From positions 20,302,196-20,366,195 of the forward strand of contig NC_054873.1 of assembly GCF_018320785.1 (NCBI RefSeq): a stretch of DNA of 64,000 nt. Reading direction: 5' to 3'. The notes beneath the pieces were generated by a model. The model was not told the origin of the DNA, did not search any database, and saw only the letters and a program-made list of their open reading frames with translations. The translations under genes were made by a program, and so were the position numbers. Source of the DNA: Cheilinus undulatus. Taxonomy: Eukaryota > Chordata > Actinopteri > Labriformes > Labridae. This document shows positions 14,401 to 28,600 of the stretch, piece after piece (positions within the stretch are counted from its first letter, which is position 1; every line of letters begins with the position of its first letter).

Positions 14401-17400
14401 ACAGTGGTGAACCTTCCCCAGGGGTGGTCGGCCAACCAAAATGACTCCAATAGTGCAACGACAACTCATCCAGGAGGTCACAAAAGAACCCAGAATGACA
14501 TCCAAAGAACTGCAGGCCTCACTGGCCTCAGTTAAGGTCAGAGTTCATGACTCAACCATAAAAAAGACACTGGGCAAAAACAGCATCCATGGTAGAGTTC
14601 CAAGGCCAAAGCCACTGCTGACCAAAATGAGCACAAAGGCTCGTCTCACATTTGCCAGGAAACATCTTGATGATCCCCAAGACCTTTGAAGAGATATTCT
14701 GTAGACTGACGAGACAAAGTTGAACTTTTTGGAAGGTGTGCGGCCCGTTACATCTAGCATAAAAATAACATAGTATTTGATAAAAAGAACATCATGCCAA
14801 CAGTCAAACATGGTGGTGGCAATGTGATTGTCTGGGGCTGCTTTGCTGCTTCAGGACCTGGACAACTTGCTGTGATTGATGGAACAATAAATTCTGCTGT
14901 CTACCAGAAAATCCTGAAGGCCAACATCCGGCCAGTGCCCTCAAGCTCAAGCAATCTTGGGTTATGCAGCAGGACACCGTCATGAAACATACCAGCAAGT
15001 CCACCTCTGAATGGCTCAAAAAAAAAAAAAGTAAGGTTTTGGAGTGGCCAAGTCAATGTCTGTGTACACAATGTGTACCACACAGATTAATGCAGTCAGG
15101 GGATTTCTCGACTTGAGTATTTATTTAGCACTAGCATCCAGCTAGTGACATATCCCGTTTGCTGTCCAGGCAGCTACAGGGCTGGATGGAACACACTCTG
15201 TCAAGCCAGATGGAAAAGATTTATACAGATGCTGATGTCTGAAATTACAACTTTGCAGATTTAATGGTTCCACAACCACTGAACAAATCTGCAGCAACTG
15301 TTTGATGCTATCATGTCAATGTGGACCAAACTCTCAAAACTATGCCAGAAAGAATTAAGGCAGTTCTGAAGGCAAAAGGGTTTCCAAGCTGGTACTAGCA
15401 AGGTGTACCTAATATGTCCAGGAGGCACCCCAGTCAGGTGCCCGACCACCTGAACTGGCTCCTTTTGATGCAATACAGCAATGGCTCTACTTAGAACTCC
15501 CTCAAATGTCCAAGCTCCTAAATGAAGAGCTTATCCTGATAATGGGCGGCGCTAGCATTGAAAGCTAGCGCCACCCGCCTTTGTTCCTCTTTGCAGATTA
15601 ATATCGTGCTTTGATATTTGGCCTCTTTTCACTTCGGGTGAGTAGCTATACGTGAGCTTAACCCTCGATAGCCCACATACCACTTTATCTCCATTTACTA
15701 CTTTGGAAAACTGTCATACCGCAGTCTTCCTACTATACCCTAACAGGTTAGCCATTAGCCACCGCCGTACTCCTCATTGTTTATATCCGGTGAAGGGTCA
15801 GGGAGGAAGGCTGTGGCCATTAACTGAAGCTACAGCAGTCTCTAGTGGCGGGGGGTTCATTAAAGAGCATTATAGACAGGGATTTATAACTTATACTCAG
15901 TTGTTGTTGTTTTTTGGATAATGCTGATATTTATTTTTTAGTAGTAGTTCAAATAAATTTGTTTGGAATACATTTAAGTTCAATTCATTTTTGTATTTTT
16001 TTTGCTTTTTAATAAGAGGAGCTGGGTGGTTTACTACAGCCTCATGTAACCTCACACATTATACCAACAACAATAATAGTTAAAATATATCGGAATCAGT
16101 ATTGGTATCGGCACATATTTATCGGAATTGGATCGGAACTGTAAAAAAGTGGATCGTGCATCCCTAGTTGATATCATTAGATACCAATGTATCCCTTGTT
16201 AAAATAACACTAGACTAAAGCCAGAATACTTCTCAAAGCTTAAAAACTTGATGGAGCATTTCTAGTTGGCTGGAATTAAATCATTAACTGAGGCACTAGG
16301 GTTGAAGTCTTCCACACTCATTAGTAGAGAGAGAGCAAAATAGAACTAGACTGTAGGCTGTATTATAAAGACACCTTAAGATTTTTTCACAGATTTGGCA
16401 ATACTTGTAAAACGTACCAACAAAACAGTTCCCCCTCTTCTTCTCCAACACCTGGCTGATGTTGCGCACGCTACAGATGGAGAACTTATTGTTGTTGAGC
16501 TTGTCTCCAGATGTAGCTCTTGCATACATGATGTAATTGCCCTTCTCCTTCTTGTCTTGGCTCTTGGCTTCTCCGGGGGTGCACTCAGATCCAGAGTCGT
16601 GCTGAGAGTGAGACAGAGAAAGAAAAATTTCAATTTAAAAGAAGAAGGGACAGAGTTCAAAAGGCTAATAAATTCCTCCTTGCCATGCATGAAATGTAGC
16701 ACGCCTAAGTAACTCACCGGGGATCCAAAGTTGTGTCCTACTTCATGTGCAAAAGTGATATGGGAGACTTTAGGAGGTACGTGGGAGGCATAGTTCTGTA
16801 CAGTGATTATACCAGTGTTGAGAGATTTCTTCTTTCCGTCGGAGTAGAGCTTACTTTTTTCACAGATGCCTCCGGAGCTCCCTGGGAAAGGAAAAATGCA
16901 GAAGTTGGAGCACACCGTCTTTCAAATCAAAGCTTTAAGACATGAAGGATTTCACCTCCTAAAAGAGAGGCAATTTGATGTATTCCAATACATTTTGTCA
17001 GCTAATGTGCACATGTCTGAATGCCCTACTTCAAAACATAATAAGCCTAAGTTTTCAATATTTTTCCATGTTAGATAATTCAGTTTTGTTTTTCATCACT
17101 GGCATGAGACAAACATCCTCCCACAGTGAATTAAAAGTTCTTAACAGTGCATATAATGAAAGAAGATCAATGTTGTATCGTGCTTTTAAAATGTCAGCAT
17201 CAGTTGTTGACTAAAGATGATACAATGTGTTTTTGTACCTGATGGGGCTCCAACCCAGGCAAGACCCAAGACCCCGTCATCAAAGTCTCTGTCAGTAAAA
17301 ACATAAGCTAAGCAGTAGTCGTCATGGTTCTGCTCTGAATTCAGCTCCAGGAACTTCTCTACCCCGATGTTGGCAAAGCGAAAAGGGTTGGACCTGTCCC

Positions 17401-17994
17401 TCTCGTCACTGGTGGTGTTTATCTACATAAGAAAAAGGAGAAGGATGAGCATATGGGACAGTATCTGAGTGTAAGCGTATGGATAAAAAATCAACACAGT
17501 ACTCACCCTGATCCTTTTCACCATGAAGCTGATGTTTCGAATGCCCATGAAGTCTGTGCCCTGATAGATGGCATCAATGGCCTTGACATGACTGGAGATC
17601 TGGGGATAAGATGCAGAAAAAAAGAAAGGCACTTTAACCCCATATAGCTGAAGTACAAATCAAAGAGTATAATTATAATTTTTTAGTAGAATTATCTAGA
17701 ACTAGATCAAGCTTCTCAGGAATACACTTTGAGGGATATTTCCGTAGATTTGAAGTTGAGTTGTATGAGATACTTGGCAAGAGTAGAAACATTAGTCAGG
17801 CTTATACAACCCAACTTCAAAAATACCAAAATATCCCATTAAAGGCTTTTGTGAAAGAAGCTGTAGGGCAAACATGGCTCCCATAATATGTCCCTGCATA
17901 TGCCCTTTAAATCTGAACGCAGCAACAAGGAGTGGATCTGTCCCTCCATATATATACATACATACTTATATATATTTACACACACACACCCACC

Positions 17995-18026
<32 letters not shown>

Positions 18027-19602
18027 GTGCTTAACAAATTTATTAGACCACCACTCAAAGTAAGGTGTTTGCCACAGCTGCCCTAAATTAACAGCATTGA
18101 TAATTACCAAAATCATTTTTTATGTTTCTGCAATGGTTAATACACCAATATGTAGAAGCTCTTTAACCCAAATGATATTTTTAATGCTAAAATATCATTA
18201 TTATTGTTATCCATGAATTTTCAAATTTACTGATTTACAAAAAAACTGAAAAAATAGTAAAGCACATTATTATTTCTTGATTAATATGTCAAATTATAGT
18301 TATGTATTTGCATTCTTGAACAGAAAAATTAGTTTTAGTGGTTGACTGTTCTGCTTGATTAATTTCTGACTTCTCAGAGAAGCCCAGTGAGCCAGCTCAA
18401 ACTTGGGTATAAAAAGATGAATTCAGTTTGAAATTCCTCATTCCTGTTCAAATTGATAAAACGTGGAGAGCTCACTGAAAATTAAAGAGTCCGTATTAAA
18501 GCACTTCATGATGCTGGATGGTCTCTGAGACAAATAGGGAAAGACATAAAGTGTTCTCACAGTGTGGTCAAGTATGCTTTGGAGTCAATTGCCGAGACTG
18601 GTACTTACAAAATGCACCAAGGAAGAGGCAGGAAATGAAAGCAGATGTCAGACACCTCAAGTCCTAGAGACAGAAGGAAGACCACTGCTGATCTTCAGGC
18701 AGAGATGAATGCTTCTAGATCAGCAGTCTGAGAAAGTCTCCAGAATGACCATAAGCAGACGACTGATGGAACAAGGCTTAAAGGGAGAAATAGCTGCCAT
18801 TATTGAGGCCTGCAAACATCCAGAAATGCCTCAGGTTTGCCAGGGAGCACAAACACTGGACTGTTGATGACTGGAAGAAGGTACTCTGGATGGACGAGTC
18901 CAAGTTTGAACTCTTCGGTCATAATGGTCGTGTTTATGTCCACAGAAAAGCTGGAGAACGTTTTGATGACAGATGCACTGCACCCACAGCGTGGGCAAAT
19001 GAGGGAAAATGGACGGTATCATGAACAAGAACGTCTACCACAACATCTTAGTGCATCATGGAATCCCTTCTGGACTGAATCTGATTGGTCGTGGGTTCAT
19101 ATACCAACAAGACAATAACCCCAAGCATATTTCAAAGCTGTGCAGAGACTATTTGACCAAGAAAAAGTATTCGGATTACTGGAACTGATGGACTGGCCAA
19201 TTCAAAGTCCAGATTTGAATTCTACTGAACAAATTTGGGATTTAGTAGATTCAAAGATTGATGGCACAAAAGTTTCATCTAAAGCAAGTCTGTGGGAATA
19301 GCTGGAAACTATTTGGAATTCAATAACAAAAGAGACTGTGGAAAAGTACATAAAAACAATGCCAGCAAGAATGCAAGCTGTTATCAAGGCCAAAGGAGGC
19401 CATACAAAAAATGAAGTTTTTTGGTTATTATGTGTGAAAAAGGACTATTTAGTTGTCTTCGTTTGTTATTTGCCAAATAAATAACAATAACATTTTCAGT
19501 TTTAAACAAGATTTTGAAAGATTTCTAAAATATTCATGTTTTCTCGTTTTTGTAACAGCTGGTCTAATAAATTTGTTAAGCACACATATATATATATGTG
19601 TG

Positions 19603-19647
<45 letters not shown>

Positions 19648-22600
19648 TTTCCTGTATTTGGAAAAAGGACAGAACAGTGCCCCCCAAAAATGACTATGAA
19701 GGCTCTCAATATCATAAAATTCAATATAATTCTAAGAATATGAAGCTATAGTAGGAGACACAATTGGTTTTGTTTGGCATAAAGACAAAGGAAAAGAAAT
19801 ATACCCACCACCACCCATATCCAATTACATAAACTATATAAAAGGACCCCTTTTTGACCCTCATTTGAAAATTTGGCAACAATCCTGTCACTTCACTTTT
19901 GGCTAAAAAAGTAAGTGTGTATTACAAAAATATTAATAAAAAAAAAAAACATTTATCATGGTTGTGTACAATCATTATCATGCTGTGTTTTAAGCCGCTC
20001 TTTACATAATTAAGAGTGATTTCTATGCCTGTAGTCAACCTTGGGCTGGGCAATTAATCGAAAAATTAGATTAAATCGCAATATGGCCTGCTGCAATTTT
20101 CAAATCGCAGAAAGTGCAATATTTCTTTGACCTGAAATTTGTGTAAAAATAGTACATTTAAACTTTTTTTGCAGCAGAAATGTTGTGCATGACATATCAT
20201 GCAATCAATCAAGTGTCAAAATGACACTGACTCCCAAAGACTCCCAAAGTGATCAATATCCTACCTCATTAAATATGAGAATGAGAAAAACCCTTCAATG
20301 CAACAATTCATAACCAATGTGCAACACGAGTCAAAATCAGAATTAGATATTTCTAAAGAATTGTTCAACCCTTGTTTAGGAATAAAAGAATTAAGGTGTA
20401 ATTGCGTACCAAATCGCAATCACAATGATTGGGAAAAAAATCACAATTAGATCATTTCTCAAAATCGTTCAGCCCTTAGTCAACCTAAAAAATGAACATA
20501 AAGCTTTATGGAGCACCATTAATTATTTTTCCCCTCATTCTGTTGTACTAAAATGACAGCTGACTCAGTCGCCATCTATCATATGATTTCTGTGATCTCA
20601 GCATGATAACTATTTAGCATCATATAGCCTATAAAATAGCCTCAGTTTATTGTTTGTATTAATTCATAATGTTAACTGTTAACAGAATCACCTGTTCCAG
20701 CCTGTGCTGTATCTTTTACAAGCATATATCAGACAGCATGAAACATTTATTTACCAAGGTGAAGGGGGAAAAAAGTTCACTGGTTGGGACGTAATGACAA
20801 GAAGGCATCGTCTTGTCTCTCTTCTGCTCTCTGTCTGTTTGTAACAGACACTGATGCTGATGTGTTTTTTTTAATGAGATGACAAAAGGACTTAATACAT
20901 GCATTTTCAAACCAGTTAATTAAACAGGCCATGGGAGATGAGGCTCTGACAGAGGGTAGCAGAGACACTCAGCCCCACTTCTATACAAACATCCTGTACC
21001 TTCATGTTGAGTCTAAGACGTGTTGTTTCCAAGTTATTTACAGGATAACAGCTGTGAAATAATCAGAATATTAAGTGTTCTGCATCACTTTGTGTGCCCC
21101 CCACCGTGATTGCCAAGTGCTGAATTGCTCTTATCTGTCTCCAGCTGTGCGCCTCTCATTCAGTCAGCTGCGCTCCTGTCATTTTGTTTTCACACGCACA
21201 TAAGTACGCATGTGATCAACTGACAAGCAGGATCTTGGTCAGATGAGAGCCCATCAAATAACCAACCAACCGACTGGAAGGTGTCAGCCACAGTGACTTC
21301 ACTGTTCATTTTTATCTGATCTGTTACTCTTGTCAGTTGGCACCCCCCCTTATCCTCCCAAAACCTAATGTCTCGTTCTCTTTGTCAGTGTTTCTTTAGT
21401 CTGAAAGGTCATGTTGTCACTTGTCATGAATCAGTTTTCATCACACAAATCATGCTTTTGAGCAGCATCAGAACTTTTTAACAAGGTTTTGAAACAGTGA
21501 CAGGAAGAAGTTCACATAGTAGTAGATGTATTAACATTAAGATGTAGCATACATCAGCATATCACTGCATGCTCGTAAGTGTGCTTGTGTCTGTATGTGT
21601 GTCATCCCCTGGAGAGATAAAGTTAGAGATTAAAATGTCTCAACAATCAGTCCTTGATGGTGCTTATCATCAGATGTATAAAAATATACAAACCAAAAGA
21701 TCAAAAAATGTTTTTTTTTTTCAATCAAGTTTAGAAAGCTACAGTGGACAACTCTAGAAACGGTAATGTATGATGCCAGTGTGATAAATTTGTGTTAAAT
21801 ATTATGAAGTTTTTTTGTGTGCCAATAATCTAAATCAATTAGCTATTTTAGCAGCCCAAGAAAAAATGTACTGTCCAAAAGTGATGACTAAAATGTAATG
21901 AGTTTTTGCAGACTAAAACTGGTCCTATAACGCAAACTAAATTTGTAGATTTGTTTCGTATTTAGATATGTCTAAGTCAATGTAGAATCTAAAATTTGAG
22001 ACATCAAAAAAGGTGGGTGTTGTAAGACATTTAATGACCTTAGGTTTAAAGATTCTAGCTTAAACCTTTTTGATGAGCATTCTCCTAAGCTCTGAGTTTG
22101 AATCTCAAAGTGTAAAACGAACATAACTCACAAGTGATATTTTAAATGTTTTTTTTTTCCTCTTTTGTAAGTGTTATGATGCACTCCTCACACAGAATAA
22201 AGGCCTCATTACTCCACTACTAATTAGTCTTTACACTCTTAGATGTTGCTGCTGGTTAAAAATATACCACTCTGCCAACATCAGACACAAATCCTACCAA
22301 CTAGCTGTGTGAATCTAATCCCTCAAGCACTGCAGGAGGAAGTGTCAGGTGAGTAACTGGCTGAGTGTTACCTGAGAGATGACAGCCTCTCTGGTCTTGT
22401 AGTACTTGTAGAAGAGGTGGTCGGTCTGAATAAAAAGCTGGCAGGTGTTTTTCTCAGCCTGGGCCATCCTCTTCTTCCTCAGCAGCACAGGTTCATTAAA
22501 TGCCGTTTCAGTGTGGAGCTCCTGCTGTGAGCAGCACCAGGGATGGAGACGAGGAAATAGATGGTTAAATAAAACATATATATAGCATTTCCTACCAAAC

Positions 22601-25600
22601 AGTGGCTAAATAAATAATGTCCGGTATGTTTAGGCAGTGGTTTTTCAGCTACAGTATGTTCCATCAAGTGCAGCAAAAGAACATGTTCTCTATATGTACC
22701 ATACAAGAACATTATGAAGGAAGAGGGGGGAAATACCTCTAGAAATAGCACAAAAATGTTAAAAATAATAAAATAATAATCTAAAAGATTTTATAGATTT
22801 TATTATGCAAAGTGAGCCATTTTTTTTACTAGGAGGGGGGGATTTTTCACTTTATAAAACATGTATCCATCTATCATTTCCTGAGAGCTCACAAAGAATA
22901 AGCTACTGTGATGTGTCTCCTATATGCACATTCATTTTCTTTATGAGAACAGTAACACCTGCACCTAGATATGTCTTTTCACCTGGATTGAACAGCAATG
23001 ATTATTTTCCCACAACACTACAGCAAAAAAATACAGCCAACCCAGAAGTGTTCTATCCAAAGAGAATACCCATTAATAAGATAAAAAAAGGTATCCTTCA
23101 AATATTTTTAATTCATTTATGAATCTCTAAATGAATGTATTGAAAATTGGATATTGGAGATTGGAACAAAGAGTACTCGCTCTGTTAGGAACATCCTGAA
23201 ACTGCACACCTATTTTGAAATTACTATATATCATATTCGTATTTTTCATATTTTCTGCTAATTTCTTAAGATTCTGTCTGGAGAATTATTCTTTATGATA
23301 AACTTAATAGTACTGCTCAAAACAACATTATTCTTGTCCTGCAGTAGGTTGAACAAAATGTGAATATTGATAAATCCCTGGCTTTTCTGTTAATTACATA
23401 TTTATTTATATGGCTCTCCTTTAGCCACTGTAGGAAGTAGCAACTAATTTTTCTAGAGTCCAACAAATTAAATCCTCCCAAATTACATCATAAAAAGTCC
23501 AAAGCAAAATGAAGATGTTAACAAAAATGACTGCTTATATATTATCCCCTGTAAACTAAATCTGTTTGATGCATTATTTTGAGTGAAAAGAGAGGTAAAA
23601 GAGAAAAGTTTTAACCTTGTAAGACTGCACAGCTTTGTGCTTAATTACTCTTCACATGTTAAACCTTAGTCGAGAATTTCTTCCTTTATTCATGAAATAA
23701 GCACAGTCAATTAATCAAGCATAAAACGATTAGCAACAACAAAGTTTTCTAAGGACCAATTTATTGTGTAGACAGCCAACTAAGTGGTGAAAGGCTTTTC
23801 TGACAAATCATGATAGCATTGAAGTTCACTTGTAGACTTTTAACAGGCATCCATGTGGACCTCTAACCCTGACTACAAACTAAACTCTCTATTGAAAACT
23901 GGAGGGTTTTCCTGTGGTGTGTAGATGAGCTCACCTTGGGTGGCTCCTCGACAGCTGAGGATTGGTACTTCTTCATCTTTTCAAACACTGAGCTATCAGC
24001 ACAGCCTCCCTCTGGGCCATACTTGTGCGGGTAGTCTGAGTGAAAAAAAGCAGACACAACACTGTCAGGATTATGGAAGACAATGATAGCTGCTTAACCC
24101 CCTGAGTCACTCTATTTCTGGCTCTATTCGCGATCAGCTAAAGGATGTACTTACAGAACACTTGAGCCTAGCTTTGCAATGTGAGCTGTTACTTTGCTTT
24201 CGTTCTCATTAGCAATTCGTCCCACGTTTGTGTTTAATTTGCCCCTCAGCCACGTACTATATGTACACAGATGATTTCAAATTAGGGGATGCCAGTGTAG
24301 TGGAGGAAGCTCAGTGCTCACTAGCAGTACCAACATTATAAAGTCTGTTAAAACGAGCCCGTAGCCCGAGAGAAAGATCATGTAACTCAGCTAATGAGCA
24401 CTGTGGGTATCTGTGATCCCTGGAGGGCGATCACACCAACCTGCCTCTATCAGCTCAGCTGCCCTATGCTTGCACTTTCTCCATCACACATTTTCTTTTA
24501 CGTGCATACAATTACACATACTATGTGATTACAAGAAAATTGCCTGTCAAAGTGTTTGTGTAGCCAAGGTTGGCAGGGACTCACGTATGTCGTCTTCGTG
24601 ATAGATGACAGAATGGAAGGGCACATCTTTACCCTCCAGATACCTCTCAGCGGGCTCCACGTAGTAGGTGCCATGGTAACTTTGAATGAAGCCTTCAAAC
24701 TTACCATCAACAATGGCACCATGAGTTAGAGTACCTTTCTCACCTAGGAATCAGATCACATTATCAGATATATTTTGCTTCAATGGTTTTAAAAAATACT
24801 TCCAATCACATGATTGTAGCCACAAACTACCTTAAAAAGATCAATCATACCATAGATTTCTCCAGTGTAGATATGTGAGGTATCAAATGGAACCTCTTGT
24901 CCCGAAACTTCCACCTTCAAATCTTGGGAAAACAGCTTGGTATCCCTCTTCATTCGTAAATTAAAATGCCTAAAAATAAAGAGATGAAACTATAAGCAAC
25001 AGAGGAAAAAAGACAAGGCTGGCATTTATCACAAATAAAACCTGGCAGATAAGTGCAAGCTGACTACGGATGTCAAGATTTTGAGTCTGATTCTTTAGAT
25101 GCCACATGCTTTAAAATGGCACAATGTCGGTAATTTATCCATCCATCCTTTTTCTATACCATTTATCCCGTTGGGGGTCACAGGGGGGCTGCAGCCTATC
25201 CCAGCTATCATTGGGCAAAAAGCAGGGTACACCCTGGACTGGTCGCCAGGCAATCACAGGCCTGACATATAGAGACAAACAAGCGGGCACACTCACACCT
25301 ACGACCAAATTAGAGTCACCAATTAACCTACCCAGCATGTCTTTGGTGGTGGGAGGAAAAGGCAGTACCTAGGAGAGAACCCCACACATGCACGGGAAGA
25401 ACAAGCAAACTCTGCACAGAAAGGCCCTGACCAGGAAGCGAACCAGGAACCTTCTTACCTCTGTGCTGCCATGCACCCTCTGTAATTCATATTCTACATA
25501 AATAACATTAATGAAAGAGACTGCTTTTGTTTGCCTGCTGGCTTTTATTACTTATTTTAGAAACTGACACACTATGCATGGAGGCATGCAGCTGTTTTAG

Positions 25601-28600
25601 TGCAAAAATAGTACGGATGGTGCTGACCAGTACATCAATATTTTACTTTGTCATTCTGAGTTTGATTTTGTTTAATAGAAACCCTGCTTTCTGTTGATCT
25701 GGAAGGAATTATTTACTACCTCCTTTCTATTTGTTATAGCTCTGACACCTGACAGTAACTCTCTTGGTTGAAGCAGTCAGTTGGTCAGATCGATGAAAGA
25801 AATACGTCATCCTTTAGAAGCTGTCTGACTTTTACCTGGGTAAAAGTTAAGTCTGTGTCCTTCTTTTGTTGCCCCCTCTCCATCAACAAAAACTTCTTTT
25901 CAACTGCTGGACAAAGTAACATAGTGTGGCATATTAAACTTCTGACCCCTATGCTACTTTTTTAACCACTGTATCTCGCCTGGACTTTTTGTCTTTAAAA
26001 GCTTGTAAAACATCAACCCTGTGGTGCACAGTCAAGCTCTCAACATTCTTTTTTTGGGGCTTTGAGAATATATGTCCTGCAGTAATTTCACTTGAACATT
26101 AAAAAAAAGAGATGGGACTATAAAGACAAAAGAAAAAAACTACATAGAAATTAAAACTCAAAGATTTTCATGTATTACACACAGTAAACAATAGTGACTA
26201 AAGTTTCTTTTGCACAAACATGATCTCTTATGTCTTGGGTGCCAAAAAGTGAAAAAAGAAATACCATTCTTTGACATAAAGTCTTCAAAATATTCCAATT
26301 TTTACCAAAAAAAAACCCCAAAACAAACCTGACCAGGGTGATCTTGGTTGGAATAAAGCTTTTCGATCAATTAATTGACCAATCAAATTGAAGCTGTCAG
26401 CCCTAAAAATTTGAGGCATTATTCAAAGCAATTCCTGTTTGCAGTGCCAGAGGAACACACAGTCGCTCTGTGTCTCTTTCTCTCCTTTGTGAGTCATTTA
26501 GGCCATCTCCTTCAGTTTCTCAGTGTTTGCACACGAGCTGTTTGGCAAAGCATGACATAATAACAGAACAACCTGCCATTGGTTGTCACAGCCCAGTCAC
26601 AATGCACTGTGGGATACAAACAGACAATATGGCGGACAGCATTAGCCGCTAGGGAAAGGGACGACCGAAAAATGGATTATAAAATGGATAAAGAGATGTT
26701 TAATATCGGAGCTATTGGTGTGGATTTAATCTTAGAAGACCCAGGAAAGTCACCCAGGTTCCATGACTGCTAGGAAATGTTGTGTATCAGCTAAGATGAC
26801 GTAGATAGCATCATTGTCATAACTCAGGGCTTTCAAAGGAAAAACAAGTGGCTATGATTTATAGTTCTAAAGTTATTCAACTTTGAATAACACATCTCTC
26901 CTTGTCGTGTACAACAATGCAAGGTTCAGGGGGTTAATTCAACAAGCAGGAATCCAGAATTTGGGTTGTGAGACTGTGTGCATACACACAAGAATAATCA
27001 TTTGATATAACTTTTTTTTTTTTAAATAACTGGTAGAATTAATACATTTATAATCAAAAAAATAATAAAAACGGAAAAAATAGAGGATAAATAAAAAATA
27101 CCGGGCCACCACCCCATACATAAAAAAAAAAAAACCCTGGGGTAAACACTGCAAGTAGCAGAGGGTCCATGTCACCTCATAGTAAAAGCTTTTCTTATCA
27201 CCTCTGATTTAAGACAAACTGTGAACATATCTTTTCAATCTTCATGAGATGCCAAAAGGACTTACTATCAGTACTTCCCCATCTGTGAATGGCTTTTGGC
27301 AGCTTTATATTTAAAAGACCGACTGGAAATTTGTAGTATTCAAAAAACATTCAGTCCTTTTTAATACTATGGATCAATAAAATATCAGATTGTACAGTCT
27401 GCACTACAAATGATTGACCATTACGATGCAAAATAATGGCTTAAAAGTTATTGAAAGTTAGGTTTCAGAGAATTATCAGATACAATTTGAATAGCCATAC
27501 AGGTGCAAAATGGCATGGAACTCTGCACAGAAAAAAATCCCCTTACGAGGTGGCAGTTAATTTGATTTTCAAATCTAAAACAGTATCCATTTAATAAAGT
27601 CCATCCTGGTTGCTTTTTCATTCTACAGTACACTGTGTATCTATATTGAGAGATGTCCCCAAACTGTCTGCTAATATTATTCATGTCACATAGTTTGTGC
27701 CTATGGATTTGGCTGTGCATATGAATTTACTTCACTTTGGGAGGTAAGCAATATTTGCCAAGCAATTGAGAAAAAGCAGAATGCAAATGAAGGGCATAGC
27801 TTGATAGAGAGAAAAAAATCTAAACTGTTTCTGTTGCACAAGGAGAACTGCAGTCTTTATCAGCAAGCAAGACAGGGAACAAAAAAATCAGGACATCTTG
27901 GAACAATGCAGTTTTGTATTGCGTTACATATGGCAGAAAAACAAAGATGTTACAGTAAAACCTTGGGTTTCATGTAACACCTACACAGTGCTCTTATTGT
28001 ATGCTTGTAATGTGTGCAAGATGCTTAAATGTGGGTCAGTCTAAGCAGTTTAATTAACTCGAGAAAACAAAGACCTCTACATTTTGACAAGATATATATG
28101 GTTAAACTGGACGTGCTGGCACACAAATCTGGCTGTGAATGTGCACAGAACTTATTGAAACACAGTTGGATTCTGCTTTGACTTAATCTCAGGGGAAAGG
28201 GGGTATTGGTACATTGAAATTCTATCACAGAACACACTAGTACACAAAAACAGAGAGAGAGGGAGATGGATGTGGATGTGGTGCAGCAAATTAAATGGAA
28301 GAACTTGCGGTTGTGTCTCCTGTTTGTCATAAATTCAGAGGAAAAGCAGCTGACACATTCTAGCTTTTCAAAAGAACAGACATCTTCTGTCCGTTTGTTT
28401 GTTTGCTCAGCTCTCATCATTCTCTTCCCTTTTAAGCAACATCAGTGTTTGGGAACAGCAGGCCCTGCTACAGGCAGGACCATGAACAGCCTTCGCCAAG
28501 CTTCTAGCCAGATGGTCTTGACTTTGTCATGGAGAGCGTAGAGATTTTCTATCAACAACAAGAACAACACTTCAAAATACTGGATGAAAGACCATCACAG

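Noticed and set aside
15548-15572. GGCGCTAGC hairpin considered as a terminator or small RNA
   Set aside because: Nine-bp stem alone, no flanking gene or conserved RNA context; probably part of an old repeat.
28025-28420. 131-codon minus-strand open frame in adam10 intron 2
   Set aside because: No recognisable domain, no splice or promoter context, and composition like surrounding intron.
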